Assembly: GCF_036865545.1 (NCBI RefSeq)
Contig: NZ_CP142208.1
Span: forward strand, 3,286,001-3,350,000
Source: Erwinia sp. E_sp_B01_1
GTDB taxonomy: Bacteria; Pseudomonadota; Gammaproteobacteria; Enterobacterales; Enterobacteriaceae
DNA length: 64,000 nucleotides
Direction of reading: 5' to 3'
Position 1 is the stretch's first letter; every line of letters begins with the position of its first letter. The notes beneath the pieces were generated by a model. The model was not told the DNA's origin, ran no database searches, and worked only from the letters and a program-made list of their open reading frames with translations. The position numbers and the translations under genes are program-made. Of this stretch, positions 44,044-55,564 are shown piece by piece.

Positions 44044-44488
44044 TTTATCCCTCCCGGGAATTTATCAATTATGACGAGGCACAACACTTCAGCAATGATT
44101 ATAAAACACCTGAAGTTGCTCCACGGTTAACGGCAGTATTTTTTAATCAAAAACCGGAGTAACTCACAAAAAAATTGAACACAGATAATGTAAATCATAA
44201 ATTCTGAACGAGGCCACTATTAACCCCACCCGCAGCTCTCAGATTATAAAAACATTTATCCATTTATTTGGTTACCAGCCTTTTATATAGTTTGCGAACT
44301 AAATAGTGACGGACTTTGATTTACCCCTTAATAGGTAATTTAAAATTACCTACCCAGCCTTTATAAAAATAGAATCCGCCCTCACAGATTGCCGCAATTT
44401 CTCAGGCGTTAAATAGACAACTTACCTGGCGCAAACTATATATGTACCAGGATGGTATATCCTGACCGGCTGTTAAAAGGAAATAATT
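44044..44488. other. AT-rich spacer between lipoprotein gene and yahO-like gene
   Basis: 445 bp, strongly AT-rich, no gene seen. It holds the 21-bp inverted repeat listed separately and, close to yahO, ACTATATATG near 44437-44446, a possible -10. A second small repeat, GGATGGTATATCC, lies near 44450. It probably carries the promoters of both divergent genes. Confidence 0.45.
44332..44352. repeat. 21-bp perfect inverted repeat, operator-like
   Basis: TAGGTAATTT, one central A, then the exact complement AAATTACCTA. It lies 137 bp before the yahO-like start and 288 bp before the lipoprotein start. Its symmetry and position suggest a binding site for a dimeric regulator; which one is unknown. 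Confidence 0.5.
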
Positions 44489-44758
44489 ATGAAGAAGATC
44501 CTGTTAGCTATAGTCGCCTGCACGTTCGCCTCCAGCGTCTTTTCTGCAGAAATGATGCAGAAAAGGGATTTCGAAAAAGTGCAGGATCAGTACGTAAAGG
44601 TAGGCAATATTTCGACATCGGGCGAGACCAGTGCCGCTGACGCCAAAGCCGAGCTCTCCAAAATGGCTGATGAGAAAGGCGGCGACATCTTTGTGCTGAC
44701 ATCGGGCAATACCAACAACAAAATGCATGGTACTGCAGACGTCTATAAGAAAAAGTAG
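44489..44758 (+). CDS. yahO: YahO-like periplasmic DUF1471 protein
   Basis: An 89-residue secreted protein: Sec signal [20 protein letters not shown], then one YdgH/BhsA/McbA (DUF1471) domain. [39 protein letters not shown] and [11 protein letters not shown] align with E. coli YahO (91). Family members are small periplasmic proteins linked to stress and biofilm; the function of YahO is unknown. AAGGA lies 9 nt before the ATG. It is monocistronic; a hairpin at about 44767-44797 follows but has no T tract. Confidence 0.87.
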   Translation: MKKILLAIVACTFASSVFSAEMMQKRDFEKVQDQYVKVGNISTSGETSAADAKAELSKMADEKGGDIFVLTSGNTNNKMHGTADVYKKK

Positions 44759-44898
44759 CAGCTTGATCCATCAGCATCGGTCGGTGGCTGATGCTGATGG
44801 CATTATCGTCGGCTATCTCTGCCACTGAACTGACGGCCAGCCGATAGCGCACTCTGCATCAGTTTACGTCTGCCCTCAGACCGACAGCCTGTAGATCC

Positions 44899-45348
44899 TC
44901 AGCGTTGCATATCAATGTGCGGAATATTGTCTTCCAGATACTCGTTACTGACCGTTTCAAAGCCAAACCGGCCATAGAAATTCTGCAGATGGGCCTGGGC
45001 CGAAAGGAAGATTTTATGCTGCGGCCAGAAGTGTTCACAGGTGGCGATCGCCTGCTCCATCAGCCTGTTACCCAGGCTTAATCCGCGTGCCTCGCTGGAA
45101 ACGATCACCCGGCCAATTTTCACCGGTTTGTCTGCCGCCTCTGGCGCAAGGATCCGCGCATAAGCCACTATTTGCCGATCGAATATCGCCAGCAGGTGAC
45201 GGTTTTCACCTGACAAATCGGCGCCATCCAGATCCTGATAGGGGCAATTCTGCTCGACGACGAATACCGCATTACGCAGAGCCAACACCTGATAGAGTTG
45301 CGCGACACTCAGTTCGCTGTGGTGTAAATCCTGCCAGTACACTTCCAT
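44899..45348 (-). CDS. elaA: GNAT acetyltransferase ElaA
   Basis: A 149-residue GNAT-fold protein. It has WQDLHHSELSVAQLYQVLALRNAVFVVEQNCPYQDLDGADL at the N-terminus (20-residue pieces match E. coli ElaA), the acetyl-CoA loop region IGRVIVSSEARGLSLGNRLM, and AQAHLQNFYGRFGFE. The substrate is not known. In E. coli it is next to elaB; here opgD, marC, the pqiB-like gene, yiaWV, the lipoprotein gene and yahO lie between. The nuo terminator is just upstream. Confidence 0.92.
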   Translation of the reverse strand: MEVYWQDLHHSELSVAQLYQVLALRNAVFVVEQNCPYQDLDGADLSGENRHLLAIFDRQIVAYARILAPEAADKPVKIGRVIVSSEARGLSLGNRLMEQAIATCEHFWPQHKIFLSAQAHLQNFYGRFGFETVSNEYLEDNIPHIDMQR

Positions 45349-45480
45349 TCTTCTGCTCCGGTAAACAATCGTTTTATTACTCTACACGTTTACCCGAAAG
45401 GGTACAGCCGCAAGATTTTTTCCTGAGCAGGGCATCAGGTTTTATGGCGGCGGTGCTGGCGTTATCTGCTGAAACACGCC

Positions 45481-45512
45481 AAAAAAAACGGGCTCCTGAA
45501 AAGGAACCCGTT
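45481..45512 (-). terminator. Terminator of the nuo operon
   Basis: Stem AACGGG(T/C)TCC/GGA(G/A)CCCGTT with a 6-nt loop, followed on the minus strand by eight T, 19 nt after the nuoN stop. Confidence 0.9.
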
Positions 45513-45530
45513 TCTGGTCACACTCCCGGA

Positions 45531-46988
45531 TTACATCAGGGGCTGAGCCATCTGTACCAGTGAGATCAACGGCTGAGGATAGATACCCAGCAGCAGAACC
45601 ATGATGGCCGAGATCAGCACCACAACGCCGCCCGCAGTGAAGGCCCAGTTAGCCGGGGTATCACGCTGTAAAAGCTCTGGCGGGGTGAGGTAGAGGCTGA
45701 CAGTGACGCGCAGATAGTAGTAGAGGCCAATTGCACTCCCCAACACCACTGCACCCGTCAGCCACCACAGATGCGCACCCACACCCACCGCGATCACGTA
45801 GAACTTACCAATAAAGCCCAGCGTCATCGGGATACCGGCCAGCGACAGCATCATCACGGTCATTACTGCTGACAAAATTGGACGGTGCCAGAACAGGCCA
45901 CGGTAAGAGTAGAGCGAGTCGGCATCCGGACCGCGATAAGGGCTGGACATCAGACTGACCACGCCAAATGCGCCCAGGCTGCTGAAGAGATAACCGGCCA
46001 GATAAACGCCCACGGTTTCCAGCGACAGCTGATGCGTCTGGATGGCGATCAACGCCACCAGCAGATAGCCCAGGTGAGCGATAGAGGAGTAGCCCAGCAG
46101 ACGCTTGATATTGCTCTGCGAGATAGCCATCAGGTTACCGAACAGAATCGACGCCACGGCGATAATGGACAACACCAGACGCACCGCTTCACTGTCCGCC
46201 ACTGGCGCATAGAGGAACAGACGCATTACCACCCCAAAGATGGCGATTTTGCTGGCGGTGGCCAGGAACGTTGATACAGGTGCAGGTGCACCCTGATAAA
46301 CATCCGGCGTCCAGAGGTGGAAAGGCACCAGCGACAGCTTGAAGCCCAGACCGACAATCATCATGCCCAGACCTGCCAGCAGCAACGGCTGATGCAGGAT
46401 GCCGTCATTCAAACTTTTACCCAGAGCGATGAAGCTCAGGTTGCCGGAATCGGCATAGACCAGCGCCATCCCGAACAGCAGGAAGGAAGAGGCCACGGCA
46501 GACATAATGGTGTATTTGATACTGGCTTCCAGCGAGCGTTTTTGCTGGAAGGCATAGCCCACCAGCCCAAACAGCGGCAGGGAGATCAGTTCAATACCAA
46601 TAAACAGCGAAGCCAGATGGTTGGCACTTGCCAGCACGATCCCGCCCAGGGCGGCAATCAGTACCAGCAGGTAAAACTCTTCGCGGTTGTCCGGGTAACC
46701 CGCCAGCCAGGGATAAGCAAAGGTGCAGGTAGCCAGACTGGCAAGAATAACCAGCCCGGTGTAGAGCATCGAATAGCCATCCACACGCATCAGCGGAGTG
46801 ACATCCATCGGCCCCGCCTGGCCCACAAAGAACAGCGAGAACAGCGCAATGTTCAGGCCAATCACCGCCAGCGTGGCATTGACGAAATGGTTGCGTCGCC
46901 ACGCAATGGACAGCATCACAACCACCACCGCCAATCCGACGATCAGCAGCGGCAGAAGCGCGATCAATTGTTGAGGAGTTATTGTCAT
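45531..46988 (-). CDS. nuoN: Complex I subunit NuoN
   Basis: A 485-residue antiporter-like membrane subunit of NADH:ubiquinone oxidoreductase, with about 14 helices, one of the three proton-pumping subunits. Conserved channel motifs include [16 protein letters not shown] (with the key Glu), [18 protein letters not shown] (Lys), [23 protein letters not shown] and [20 protein letters not shown]. Length equals E. coli NuoN. It is the last gene of the operon, 6 nt after nuoM. Confidence 0.97.
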   Translation of the reverse strand: MTITPQQLIALLPLLIVGLAVVVVMLSIAWRRNHFVNATLAVIGLNIALFSLFFVGQAGPMDVTPLMRVDGYSMLYTGLVILASLATCTFAYPWLAGYPDNREEFYLLVLIAALGGIVLASANHLASLFIGIELISLPLFGLVGYAFQQKRSLEASIKYTIMSAVASSFLLFGMALVYADSGNLSFIALGKSLNDGILHQPLLLAGLGMMIVGLGFKLSLVPFHLWTPDVYQGAPAPVSTFLATASKIAIFGVVMRLFLYAPVADSEAVRLVLSIIAVASILFGNLMAISQSNIKRLLGYSSIAHLGYLLVALIAIQTHQLSLETVGVYLAGYLFSSLGAFGVVSLMSSPYRGPDADSLYSYRGLFWHRPILSAVMTVMMLSLAGIPMTLGFIGKFYVIAVGVGAHLWWLTGAVVLGSAIGLYYYLRVTVSLYLTPPELLQRDTPANWAFTAGGVVVLISAIMVLLLGIYPQPLISLVQMAQPLM

Positions 46989-46994
46989 GGCGAA

Positions 46995-48515
46995 TTACGG
47001 CCTTGTAGTTGGAATTGAAGCGGTATACCACTGCTGAATATTACTCATCGCAGCATGTGAGGTGTCCAGAATCGGCTGTGGATAAATACCCAGCAGCACC
47101 AGCAGAACCACCAGCACCATAATCATCAGGAACTCACGAGCGGACATGCCGCGTAGAGGAGTGTCTGATTTTGGTGCGCCGTAGTAAGCACGTTGCATCA
47201 TGACCAGTGAGTAAACGGAAGCAAATACCAGACCGAAGGTAGCGATAACAATAATTACCGGTACAGTCTGGAAGCTGCCTGTCAGGATCATAAATTCTCC
47301 GACGAAGTTACCGGTGCCTGGCATCCCCAGGTTAGCAACCGCGAAGAACAGTGACATGCCTGGCAGCCACTTAATGCGTGACCACAGACCACCCATCTGA
47401 CGCATATCACGGGTGTGCAGACGTTCATAGAGTTGGCCGCACAGGATGAACAGCGCCGCGGCTGACAGGCCGTGAGCAATCATCTGGATCACCGCGCCCT
47501 GGAACGCCAGCTGGCTGCCGGTGTAGATGGCAATCAGCACGAAGCCCATGTGCGAAATAGAGGTGTAAGCAACCAGACGCTTGATATCGTACTGCGAGAA
47601 GGCCATCCACGCACCGTAGAAGATGCCGATAATCCCCAGCCACATAGCAATCGGAGCAAACTCAGCCGAGGCGTTCGGGAACAGCGGAAGTGCAAACCGC
47701 AGCAAACCATAAGCGGCGGTTTTTAACAGGATCCCTGCCAGGTCAACAGAACCTGCGGTAGGCGCCTGACTGTGCGCGTCTGGCAACCAGCCGTGCAGGG
47801 GTACCACCGGCATTTTTACCGCGAAGGCGATAAAGAAGCCCAGCATCAGCAGATATTCAACGGTGTGCGACATTGGCGTTTTCAGCAGATCTTCGTAATT
47901 GAAGGTCCAGACGCCCGTGGCGTTGTAATGCACAAACACCAGCGCCAGAATCGCAATCAACATCACCAGACCGCTGGACTGGGTATAGATGAAGAATTTG
48001 GTCGCTGCGGTGATACGCGTTTTCCCGTCCGATGCTTTATGACCCCACAAGGCGATCAGGAAGTACATCGGTACCAGCATCATTTCCCAGAAGAAGAAGA
48101 ACAGGAACATGTCGATGGCAAGGAACACGCCGATCACGCCGCCCAGGATCCACAGCAGGTTCAGGTGGAAGAAGCCCTGCCATTTTTCAATTTCATTCCA
48201 GGAACAGAGGATCGCCATCACGCCCAGCAGGCCGGTCAGCACCACCATCAGCAGTGAGAGGCCGTCCAGCGCAAGGTGCACGTTAATGCCGAAGCGTGGG
48301 ATCCAGGAGACCAGGAATTCAGACTGCCACTGCGGAATGCCCGCTGCCTGAGTCAGTGAATAGCCACCCTGCAACCAGAGTTGCAGTGAAAGCGCCAGCG
48401 TCAATCCCATCGAGATCAGCGCAATCCAGCGCGGCACTTTTGCGCCAAAGCGCTCAAGCTGCCAGCAAAGCAGGCCACCGATGAACGGGATTAAAATAAG
48501 CCAAGGTAATAACAT
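46995..48515 (-). CDS. nuoM: Complex I subunit NuoM
   Basis: A 506-residue antiporter-like membrane subunit (E. coli 509). It has FFFFWEMMLVPMYFLIALWG (key Glu in WEMM), the lysine segment TAATKFFIYTQSSGLVML, FAVKMPVVPLHGWLPDAHSQAPTAGS (split here only by the usual loop) and YDIKRLVAYTSISHMGFVLI. It acts as a central proton-pumping module between NuoL and NuoN. It is separated from nuoL by 96 nt that hold two hairpins, and is followed by nuoN after 6 nt. Confidence 0.97.
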   Translation of the reverse strand: MLLPWLILIPFIGGLLCWQLERFGAKVPRWIALISMGLTLALSLQLWLQGGYSLTQAAGIPQWQSEFLVSWIPRFGINVHLALDGLSLLMVVLTGLLGVMAILCSWNEIEKWQGFFHLNLLWILGGVIGVFLAIDMFLFFFFWEMMLVPMYFLIALWGHKASDGKTRITAATKFFIYTQSSGLVMLIAILALVFVHYNATGVWTFNYEDLLKTPMSHTVEYLLMLGFFIAFAVKMPVVPLHGWLPDAHSQAPTAGSVDLAGILLKTAAYGLLRFALPLFPNASAEFAPIAMWLGIIGIFYGAWMAFSQYDIKRLVAYTSISHMGFVLIAIYTGSQLAFQGAVIQMIAHGLSAAALFILCGQLYERLHTRDMRQMGGLWSRIKWLPGMSLFFAVANLGMPGTGNFVGEFMILTGSFQTVPVIIVIATFGLVFASVYSLVMMQRAYYGAPKSDTPLRGMSAREFLMIMVLVVLLVLLGIYPQPILDTSHAAMSNIQQWYTASIPTTRP

Positions 48516-48537
48516 GGCGGGTTTTTCCCTTCTCTTG

Positions 48538-48599
48538 TTCCCCGGTCAGGGGAATATTTTCATAATTCTTTGTTGGGGTAAGGCACGCAGCCCTACCCC
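48538..48599 (-). other. Two hairpins in the nuoL-nuoM spacer
   Basis: A 10-bp stem at 48599-48575 (GGGGTAGGGC/GCCTTACCCC in the sense RNA, with one G-U pair) with a 5-nt loop, and a 6-bp stem TTCCCC/GGGGAA at 48554-48538. There is no T tract. The wobble pair works only in the nuo mRNA sense. These probably affect mRNA processing or the relative yield of L and M. Confidence 0.55.
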
Positions 48600-48611
48600 G
48601 CTCACTAACCT

Positions 48612-50450
48612 TTAGATCGTCATCAGCAGCGCCAGGACCACCACGGCCCCCACGCTCATTGAGGCGACATACCAACGCAGATAGCCGTTTTCGCTGACTA
48701 CCAGGCCTTTGTTCGCCAGACGGGAGAACAGAGCCGGGAGGTTCATCATGCCATTCAGCGGATCGCGCTGCAGTGCCCACGCGACAAACAGGTAAGGCTT
48801 AACGAACACTTTGTCATACAGCCAGTCGAAGCCCCAGGCCGCGAACCACCAGGTCGAGAAGAACCGGCCCGGTGCGCTTTGCGCAATGCTGGTGACCAGC
48901 GTGCGTTTGCCCAGCCAGAGCATGGCTGCCAGCAGAATACCGACAATGGCCACCACGCCAGAGGTGATCTCCAGCGTCAGTACGCTGCCATGCGCCAGTT
49001 CAAGGGTGTCCGGCAGGACGCCTTTCAGCGGAGGCACGATCATTGCGCCAATAAAGGTTGAGAGGATAAGCAGCACGATTAAAGGCAGATGATGCGTAAT
49101 GCCTTTGCCTGCGTGTGCGTGAATTTTCTCTTCGCCGTGGAAGGTGATGAAGATCATCCTGAAGGTGTACAGCGAGGTCATAAACGCCCCCACCAGACCC
49201 GCGACCATCAGGTTGAGATGCCCGTTAGCCAGCGCACCCGCCAGGATTTCATCCTTACTGAAGAAGCCAGCGGTAATCAGTGGCAGAGCGGACAACGCCG
49301 CGCCCCCCACCAGGAAGCAGGCATAGACCAGCGGAATGCTTTTACGCAGGCCGCCCATCTTGAAGATATTCTGCTCGTGGTGGCAGGCCAGGATCACCGA
49401 ACCGGAAGAGAGGAACAGCAGCGCTTTAAAGAACGCATGGGTCATCAGGTGGAAGATCGCCGCATCCCAGGCCTGAACGCCCAGTGCGAGGAACATATAG
49501 CCAATCTGACTCATGGTTGAATAAGCGAGTACGCGTTTGATATCGGTCTGCACCAGCGCAGCAAAGCCTGCCAGCACCAGCGTGATGGCACCAACGATGC
49601 CCACCAGATGCAGCACATCAGGCGTCAGCAGGAAGAGGCCGTGGCTTCGGGCAATCAGGTAAACACCCGCCGTCACCATCGTCGCCGCGTGGATCAGTGC
49701 GGAAACCGGTGTTGGACCCGCCATCGCATCCGCCAGCCAGGTTTGCAGCGGCAGCTGTGCAGATTTACCGACAGCACCACCCAGCAACGCCAGCGTAGCC
49801 CATTGCAGCATGTGATTATCAGCAGCAAAGTGCGCAGGAGCCAGCTCCACCATTTCGCGGAAGTTCAGCGTGCCCAGTTCGTTGTAAAGAATGAACAGAC
49901 CGAAAGCCAGGAACACGTCACCGACGCGGGTGATGATAAAGGCTTTCATCGCCGCCGCACCGTTATCAGGATTGGTGTAGTAGAAGCCAATCAGCAGGTA
50001 TGAGCAAAGGCCCACCCCTTCCCAGCCCAGATACATCAGCATCAGGTTGTCGGCCAGAACCAGAACCACCATGCTGGCGATAAACAGGTTGGTGTAGGCG
50101 AAGAAGCGGGAGTAGCCCTCTTCCCCACGCATATACCAGGAGGCGAACATGTGGATTAAGAAGCCCACGCCCGTCACCACTGACAGCATGGTCAGCGAGA
50201 GACCATCCAGCGTCAGGTTGACGTCCATCTTAAAGTTGCCCACCTGCATCCAGGTCCAGAGCGCCTGGGTGATGGGAGCCTGTCCCTGACTGAAGAAATC
50301 CATACCGGCATACAGGGTGACCAGCGCCGCGAGGCCGACTGAGCCCATCCCTACGGCAGCAGAGAGATTTTCTGACCAGCGACCACGGGAAAATGCCAGC
50401 AGCAGGAAACCAATCAGCGGAAAAAGAACGGTTAAATAGAGAAGATTCAT
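48612..50450 (-). CDS. nuoL: Complex I subunit NuoL
   Basis: A 612-residue distal antiporter-like subunit (E. coli 613) with about 16 helices, including the long lateral C-terminal helix. Motifs are [21 protein letters not shown] (key Glu), [44 protein letters not shown] (in the family this runs continuously with the pumping Lys and His) and [19 protein letters not shown]. It overlaps nuoK by 4 nt at the start (ATGA). Confidence 0.97.
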   Translation of the reverse strand: MNLLYLTVLFPLIGFLLLAFSRGRWSENLSAAVGMGSVGLAALVTLYAGMDFFSQGQAPITQALWTWMQVGNFKMDVNLTLDGLSLTMLSVVTGVGFLIHMFASWYMRGEEGYSRFFAYTNLFIASMVVLVLADNLMLMYLGWEGVGLCSYLLIGFYYTNPDNGAAAMKAFIITRVGDVFLAFGLFILYNELGTLNFREMVELAPAHFAADNHMLQWATLALLGGAVGKSAQLPLQTWLADAMAGPTPVSALIHAATMVTAGVYLIARSHGLFLLTPDVLHLVGIVGAITLVLAGFAALVQTDIKRVLAYSTMSQIGYMFLALGVQAWDAAIFHLMTHAFFKALLFLSSGSVILACHHEQNIFKMGGLRKSIPLVYACFLVGGAALSALPLITAGFFSKDEILAGALANGHLNLMVAGLVGAFMTSLYTFRMIFITFHGEEKIHAHAGKGITHHLPLIVLLILSTFIGAMIVPPLKGVLPDTLELAHGSVLTLEITSGVVAIVGILLAAMLWLGKRTLVTSIAQSAPGRFFSTWWFAAWGFDWLYDKVFVKPYLFVAWALQRDPLNGMMNLPALFSRLANKGLVVSENGYLRWYVASMSVGAVVVLALLMTI

Positions 50451-50749
50451 CCGCGCATCTCGCTCACTTTATCAATGTTGAGGTTCTGGCTGCGGCGATG
50501 AAGCTGCAGCAGCAGTGCCAGACCAATACTGGCCTCGGCAGCGGCAAGGCTGATCGCCAGGATATACATCACCTGTCCGTCGGCCTGCCCCCAGTAGCTC
50601 CCGGCCACCACGAACGCCAGTGCCGCGGCGTTGATCATGATTTCGAGGCTAATCAACATAAACAGCAGGTTGCGGCGGATAACCACCCCGGTCAGTCCAA
50701 GAACAAACAGAATGGCCGCCAGAATCAGGCCGTGTTGCAAAGGGATCAT
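50447..50749 (-). CDS. nuoK: Complex I subunit NuoK
   Basis: A 100-residue membrane subunit with three helices, the same length as in E. coli. Conserved membrane glutamates are in [16 protein letters not shown] and [17 protein letters not shown], which take part in proton transfer. It starts in a 4-nt overlap with nuoJ and ends in one with nuoL. Confidence 0.97.
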   Translation of the reverse strand: MIPLQHGLILAAILFVLGLTGVVIRRNLLFMLISLEIMINAAALAFVVAGSYWGQADGQVMYILAISLAAAEASIGLALLLQLHRRSQNLNIDKVSEMRG

Positions 50750-51300
50750 GCGTGTTCCTCCTTTTTGCTTTTCGGCGCATCACCCGGACGGTTGCTCAGG
50801 ACTTCGCCCTTACGCTGTTCACGTCCAATATGGTAAGCCACTACCAGACCCGCCAGCAGCAGCATTGAAGCCAGCTCGACGGCCAGAACGTAAGGGCCAA
50901 ACAGGCTGATACCCACGGCTTTAGCGTCGATCATCGTGCCGTCGATGCCCTGATCGTTAACGGAGAGGATGGCGTAGACCATCACCACCAGCAGCACCAG
51001 CGACAGCAGCCCCGGACCAATCCAGACGGCCGGCTTCAGCCATTCCCGCTCCTGCCCCTCGGTACTTTCGCCCAGGTTCAGCATCATCACCACAAACACA
51101 AACAGCACCATGATCGCCCCGGCGTAAACGATGATTTCCAGCGCACCGGCAAAGTAAGCCCCCAGCGAGAAAAACACCCCGGCCACGGCCAGCAGAGAGA
51201 TGATCAGGTATAACAGTGCGTGGACCGGGTTGGTGTGGGTGATAACACGCAACGTGGTCAGCACCGACACCAGTCCGCAAAGATAAAAAGCAAATTCCAT
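50746..51300 (-). CDS. nuoJ: Complex I subunit NuoJ
   Basis: A 184-residue membrane subunit with five helices, the same length as in E. coli. The segment [22 protein letters not shown] is the strongly conserved third helix with a pi-bulge used in coupling. The cytoplasmic tail is charged ([12 protein letters not shown]). It overlaps nuoK by 4 nt and lies 10 nt after nuoI. Confidence 0.97.
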   Translation of the reverse strand: MEFAFYLCGLVSVLTTLRVITHTNPVHALLYLIISLLAVAGVFFSLGAYFAGALEIIVYAGAIMVLFVFVVMMLNLGESTEGQEREWLKPAVWIGPGLLSLVLLVVMVYAILSVNDQGIDGTMIDAKAVGISLFGPYVLAVELASMLLLAGLVVAYHIGREQRKGEVLSNRPGDAPKSKKEEHA

Positions 51301-51310
51301 GCCTGGCTCC

Positions 51311-51853
51311 TTAAGGTAACAAGCCCTTGACGTCGATAGGTTTGGCTTCGTTTTCAGCGTCGCCCTTGTCTTTCCCGTCGACCGCCATACCCGCCATCCG
51401 GTAAAAGTTATATTCCGGATATTTTCCGGGACCGGAAATCAGCAGATCCTCTTTCTCATACACCAGATCCTGACGCTTGAACTCACCCAGCTCGAAATCC
51501 GGGGTAAGCTGAATTGCCGTGGTCGGGCACGCCTCTTCACACAGGCCACAGAAAATGCAGCGCGAGAAGTTGATGCGGAAAAATTCCGGATACCAGCGGC
51601 CATCCTGCATCTCCGCTTTTTGCAGGGAGATACAGCCAACCGGGCAGGCAACGGCGCACAGGTTACAGGCTACGCAGCGCTCCTGACCGTCCGGATCGCG
51701 CGTCAGCACGATACGTCCACGGTAACGCGGCGGCAGATAAACCGGCTCTTCCGGGTACATCATGGTTTCACGCTTAGCAAAGGCGTTCATGCCAATCAGG
51801 AAGATACTGCGAACGGTGGTGCCAAACCCTACCGCGATGTCTTTTAATGTCAT
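51311..51853 (-). CDS. nuoI: Complex I subunit NuoI, two 4Fe-4S clusters
   Basis: A 180-residue peripheral subunit carrying clusters N6a and N6b. The two ferredoxin motifs are [15 protein letters not shown] and [15 protein letters not shown]. It links the hydrophilic arm to the quinone site. Length equals that of E. coli. It lies between nuoH and nuoJ with 10-nt gaps on both sides. Confidence 0.97.
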   Translation of the reverse strand: MTLKDIAVGFGTTVRSIFLIGMNAFAKRETMMYPEEPVYLPPRYRGRIVLTRDPDGQERCVACNLCAVACPVGCISLQKAEMQDGRWYPEFFRINFSRCIFCGLCEEACPTTAIQLTPDFELGEFKRQDLVYEKEDLLISGPGKYPEYNFYRMAGMAVDGKDKGDAENEAKPIDVKGLLP

Positions 51854-51863
51854 GGTCTTCCCC

Positions 51864-52844
51864 TTACTGCGGCGCGTTGTAGAGAATCACTGCGGCAGTA
51901 GCCAGCAGGTTCAACAGCGTCAACGGCAGACATACTTTCCAGCCGAACGACATCACCTGGTCATAGCGTGGGCGCGGTAACGCAGCACGAATCAGAATGA
52001 ACATCATCATAAAGAACGCCGTTTTGATCGCGAACCAGAAAATCGGTGGCAACCACGGGCCGTTCCAGCCGCCGAAGAACAGCGTCACAATCAGTGAAGA
52101 AACGGTCACGATGCCGACATATTCCCCCACGAAGAACAGCCCGAATTTCATCCCGGCATATTCAATGTGATAACCGTCGGCCAGTTCCTGCTCCGCTTCC
52201 GGCTGGTCAAAGGGATGACGGTGACAGACCGCAACGCCCGCAATGGCAAAGGTCAAAAAGCCCAGGAACTGTGGAATGATGTTCCACATGTGCTGCTGGC
52301 TGTTGACGATATCGACCATATTGAACGAGCCAGCCTGTGCCACCACGCCCATCAGCGACAGGCCAAGGAACACTTCGTAGCTCAGGGTCTGAGCCGAGGC
52401 ACGCATCGCACCCAGCAGGGAGTATTTGTTGTTACTGGACCAGCCAGCAAACAGCACCGCATACACGGCCAGACCCGCCATCATCAGGAAAAACAGCAGA
52501 CCGATGTTCAGGTCAGCGCCCATCCAGGTGGAGGTCACAGGCACGATGGCCATCGCCAGCAGCAGCGAGGTGAAAGCGATCATCGGGGCCAGCGTAAAGA
52601 TCACGCGGTCAGTGAAGGGTGGCGTCCAGTCCTCTTTGAAGAACATTTTGATCATGTCCGCCACCAGCTGGAGCGAGCCGCCCCAGCCTACGCGGTTTGG
52701 TCCGTAGCGGTTCTGGAACAGGCCCAGCAGACGACGTTCGCCAAAGCTCATAAACGCGCCACAGCCCACTACCACCAACAGGATCACCAACGCTTTACCT
52801 ACGGCAATCAGAACATCGATAACTTCCGGTGTCAGCCAGCTCAT
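51864..52844 (-). CDS. nuoH: Complex I subunit NuoH
   Basis: A 326-residue membrane subunit with eight helices forming the quinone-access chamber (E. coli 325). Conserved blocks are [70 protein letters not shown] and the cytoplasmic-loop [11 protein letters not shown]. It overlaps the nuoG stop by 4 nt. Confidence 0.97.
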   Translation of the reverse strand: MSWLTPEVIDVLIAVGKALVILLVVVGCGAFMSFGERRLLGLFQNRYGPNRVGWGGSLQLVADMIKMFFKEDWTPPFTDRVIFTLAPMIAFTSLLLAMAIVPVTSTWMGADLNIGLLFFLMMAGLAVYAVLFAGWSSNNKYSLLGAMRASAQTLSYEVFLGLSLMGVVAQAGSFNMVDIVNSQQHMWNIIPQFLGFLTFAIAGVAVCHRHPFDQPEAEQELADGYHIEYAGMKFGLFFVGEYVGIVTVSSLIVTLFFGGWNGPWLPPIFWFAIKTAFFMMMFILIRAALPRPRYDQVMSFGWKVCLPLTLLNLLATAAVILYNAPQ

Positions 52845-55564
52845 TGTGCCGCCTCCTGCAGATTGTCAATGTTGGCACCCAGCAGGAACGGTGGGATACC
52901 AGGCAGGCCCAGCGGCAGACCGACCTGCCCTGCCTGCAAGGTGTCAGAGAAGCGCACCGGCAGACGGAGCGTTTCGCCTTTACAGCTGAAGGCCACCACG
53001 CTTCCGGCATTCACGCCCAGTTTCGCCGCATCCGCCGGGTTAACCATGACGTAAGGCTCAGGCATACGCTGCTGAATCACGGCTGAGCGTTGAGTCATCT
53101 CTTCGCTGCCGAACAGGTGGAAGTAAGGCGCCACACGGTAACCGCTCTCACTGGCAAAGGCTGCCGGAACGACGTCAAACCAGCCCAGTTGCGCATCACC
53201 CGCTTCAAACAGACGCACGCCAGGATCGCCGTTGCGCAGTTTACCGCCCACTTCATCCTGGAATTTGTTCCACGCCTGTGGGGAGTTCCAGCCTGGTGCC
53301 CAGGCAAATGGAATCTGCGAACGCGCTGCCGACGGCTGGTTGTTCCCTTCCATAGAGAAGGCAAACATGGTGTCTTTATCCTGAGGCTGACGCGGTTCAT
53401 GTACGCTGATGTTGGCGCGCATGGCGGTGCGTCCACTGGAGCGAATGGGAGAACGCGCCAGTTTCTGACCGCGAATACGGAAGCTGGCATCCGGTGCCGC
53501 CTCTTTAATCCCCGCTAACTGTGGCAGGGCCGCAATACAGGCGTCGATGACATGATCAAGCTGGGTCCAGTCTGGCTCACGGCTGGTGATGGTGCTGGAC
53601 AAGGAGTGCAGCCAGCGCCAGCTTTCCAGCATTTCAACGTTTTGGTCGTAGTAAGCCGGATCGTAAACCTGGAAGAAACGCTGTGCGCGACCTTCCTGGT
53701 TCACCAGTGTGCCATCACTTTCAGCAAAGCTGGCGGTGGAGAGGATCAGACCGGCTTTTTCGGTGGTGGCTGTACGCTGGTGATCGATAACAATCACGTT
53801 GGAAGCATTGCTCAGCGCCGCATCCACTTTGGCTTTCGGGGCGTGACGATAGAGATCGTTTTCCAGCACGATCACCGCATCGGCTTTGCCGCTTTCCAGC
53901 TCGTCCAGGGCGGTTTCCAGCGGATGTCCGCCAATCATTCCCAGCCCCACGCTGTTAGCCGCACCGGCCAGCAGGGTAATACCCACATCAGATCCGCGTC
54001 CTTTCAGGGCTTTCGCTACGTTAGCCGCAGCCTGAATCATCGCTTCGCTGCCCGCATGCACGCCGGAAATAATCAGCGGCTTTCTTGCACCGGCCAGCGC
54101 CTGAACGATCACATCAATTTTGCCTGCCAGCGCACGATCGATACCTTCAACGGCTGGCGCGGTTTCATCCAGCGCATTAGCGATGGCGAAACCTAAACGC
54201 GCCTGATCTTCAACCGGAGCGCGATAGCTCCAGGCGGCGATATCATCCATACGGGTTTTATCGACGTTGGTGATGAACAGCGGATGTTTGGCGTTCTGAC
54301 CGATATTGAGGATCGCCGCAATCTGCCAGTCTGCCACTTTCTGGGCGGCAGCCATTTCGCGGGATTTGCCTTTTACCGCCTGACGCACAGAGAGCGCAAC
54401 GCGTGCGCCGACCTGGGTCAGATCTTCGCCCAGCACCAGCACGGCATCGTAGCTTTCAATTTCGCGCAGCGCCGGGGTGTGGACACCACTGTCACGCAGT
54501 ACGCTCAGCATCAGCTCCAGACGCGCCTGCTCGGCCGCCGGGATCCCGGTTGAAAAGTTTTCCGCACCTACCAGGTCACGCAGGGCAAAGTTGCTTTCCA
54601 CGCTGGCGCGCGGAGAACCAATCCCGATCACTTTTTTCGCCTGACGCAAGACGTCTGCGGCACCCTGCATAGCCTGATCCGCGTTCAACGCGATCCAGTC
54701 ATTGCCACGGCGCTGCATTGGCTGGCGCGGACGATCCTTGAGGTTGACGTAGCCATAACCAAAGCGGCCACGGTCACACAGGAAGTAGTGGTTGATCTCG
54801 CCGTTATAACGGTTCTCGATACGACGGATTTCACCATAACGCTCACCAGGACTGGTGTTACAGCCGATGCTGCACTGCTGGCAGATGCTTGGCGCATACT
54901 GCATGTCCCATTTACGGTTATAGCGCTCGGAGTGCGTTTTATCGGTGAACACGCCCGTCGGGCAAACTTCTACCAGGTTACCGGAGAATTCGCTTTCCAG
55001 CGTGCCATCTTCCGGGCGACCGAAGTAGACGTTGTCGTGCGCACCGTAAACACCCAGGTCGGTACCGTCCGCATAATCTTTGTAGTAACGCACGCAACGA
55101 TAGCAGGCGATACAGCGGTTCATTTCGTGAGAGATGAAAGGCCCGAGATCCTGATTACGGTGAGTACGTTTGGTGAAGCGATAACGGCGGAAGCTGTGGC
55201 CGGTCATCACGGTCATATCCTGCAGATGGCAGTTACCGCCCTCTTCACAGACCGGACAATCGTGCGGGTGGTTGGTCATCAGCCACTCCACCACGCTTTC
55301 ACGGAACTCTTTCGCTTCACCATCATCAATAGAGATAAAGGTGCCGTCAGACGCTGGTGTCATACAGGACATCACCAGGCGGCCACGGGTATCTTCGGCA
55401 TTCTGGAATTGCTTCACCGCACACTGGCGGCAGGCACCTACGCTACCGAGCGCCGGGTGCCAGCAAAAATAAGGAATATCTAAGCCGAGGGAGAGGCAGG
55501 CCTGCAGCAGGTTGTCCGCACCATCAACATCATATTCTTTACCGTCTACATGAATTGTAGCCAT
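52841..55564 (-). CDS. nuoG: Complex I subunit NuoG, multi-Fe-S
   Basis: A 907-residue peripheral subunit (E. coli 908) with clusters N1b, N4, N5 and the bacterial-specific N7. It begins with a 2Fe-2S domain ([19 protein letters not shown]), then [15 protein letters not shown] for N5/N4 ligation, [13 protein letters not shown], and [10 protein letters not shown] with FLCDRGRFG for N7. The rest is a molybdopterin-oxidoreductase-like fold that has lost its cofactor. The ATG at 55564 (MATIHVDGK) matches the family; an in-frame ATG 9 nt upstream is too close to GGAAG to be used well. It is 112 nt after nuoF, a rather long gap for this operon. Confidence 0.97.
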   Translation of the reverse strand: MATIHVDGKEYDVDGADNLLQACLSLGLDIPYFCWHPALGSVGACRQCAVKQFQNAEDTRGRLVMSCMTPASDGTFISIDDGEAKEFRESVVEWLMTNHPHDCPVCEEGGNCHLQDMTVMTGHSFRRYRFTKRTHRNQDLGPFISHEMNRCIACYRCVRYYKDYADGTDLGVYGAHDNVYFGRPEDGTLESEFSGNLVEVCPTGVFTDKTHSERYNRKWDMQYAPSICQQCSIGCNTSPGERYGEIRRIENRYNGEINHYFLCDRGRFGYGYVNLKDRPRQPMQRRGNDWIALNADQAMQGAADVLRQAKKVIGIGSPRASVESNFALRDLVGAENFSTGIPAAEQARLELMLSVLRDSGVHTPALREIESYDAVLVLGEDLTQVGARVALSVRQAVKGKSREMAAAQKVADWQIAAILNIGQNAKHPLFITNVDKTRMDDIAAWSYRAPVEDQARLGFAIANALDETAPAVEGIDRALAGKIDVIVQALAGARKPLIISGVHAGSEAMIQAAANVAKALKGRGSDVGITLLAGAANSVGLGMIGGHPLETALDELESGKADAVIVLENDLYRHAPKAKVDAALSNASNVIVIDHQRTATTEKAGLILSTASFAESDGTLVNQEGRAQRFFQVYDPAYYDQNVEMLESWRWLHSLSSTITSREPDWTQLDHVIDACIAALPQLAGIKEAAPDASFRIRGQKLARSPIRSSGRTAMRANISVHEPRQPQDKDTMFAFSMEGNNQPSAARSQIPFAWAPGWNSPQAWNKFQDEVGGKLRNGDPGVRLFEAGDAQLGWFDVVPAAFASESGYRVAPYFHLFGSEEMTQRSAVIQQRMPEPYVMVNPADAAKLGVNAGSVVAFSCKGETLRLPVRFSDTLQAGQVGLPLGLPGIPPFLLGANIDNLQEAAQ

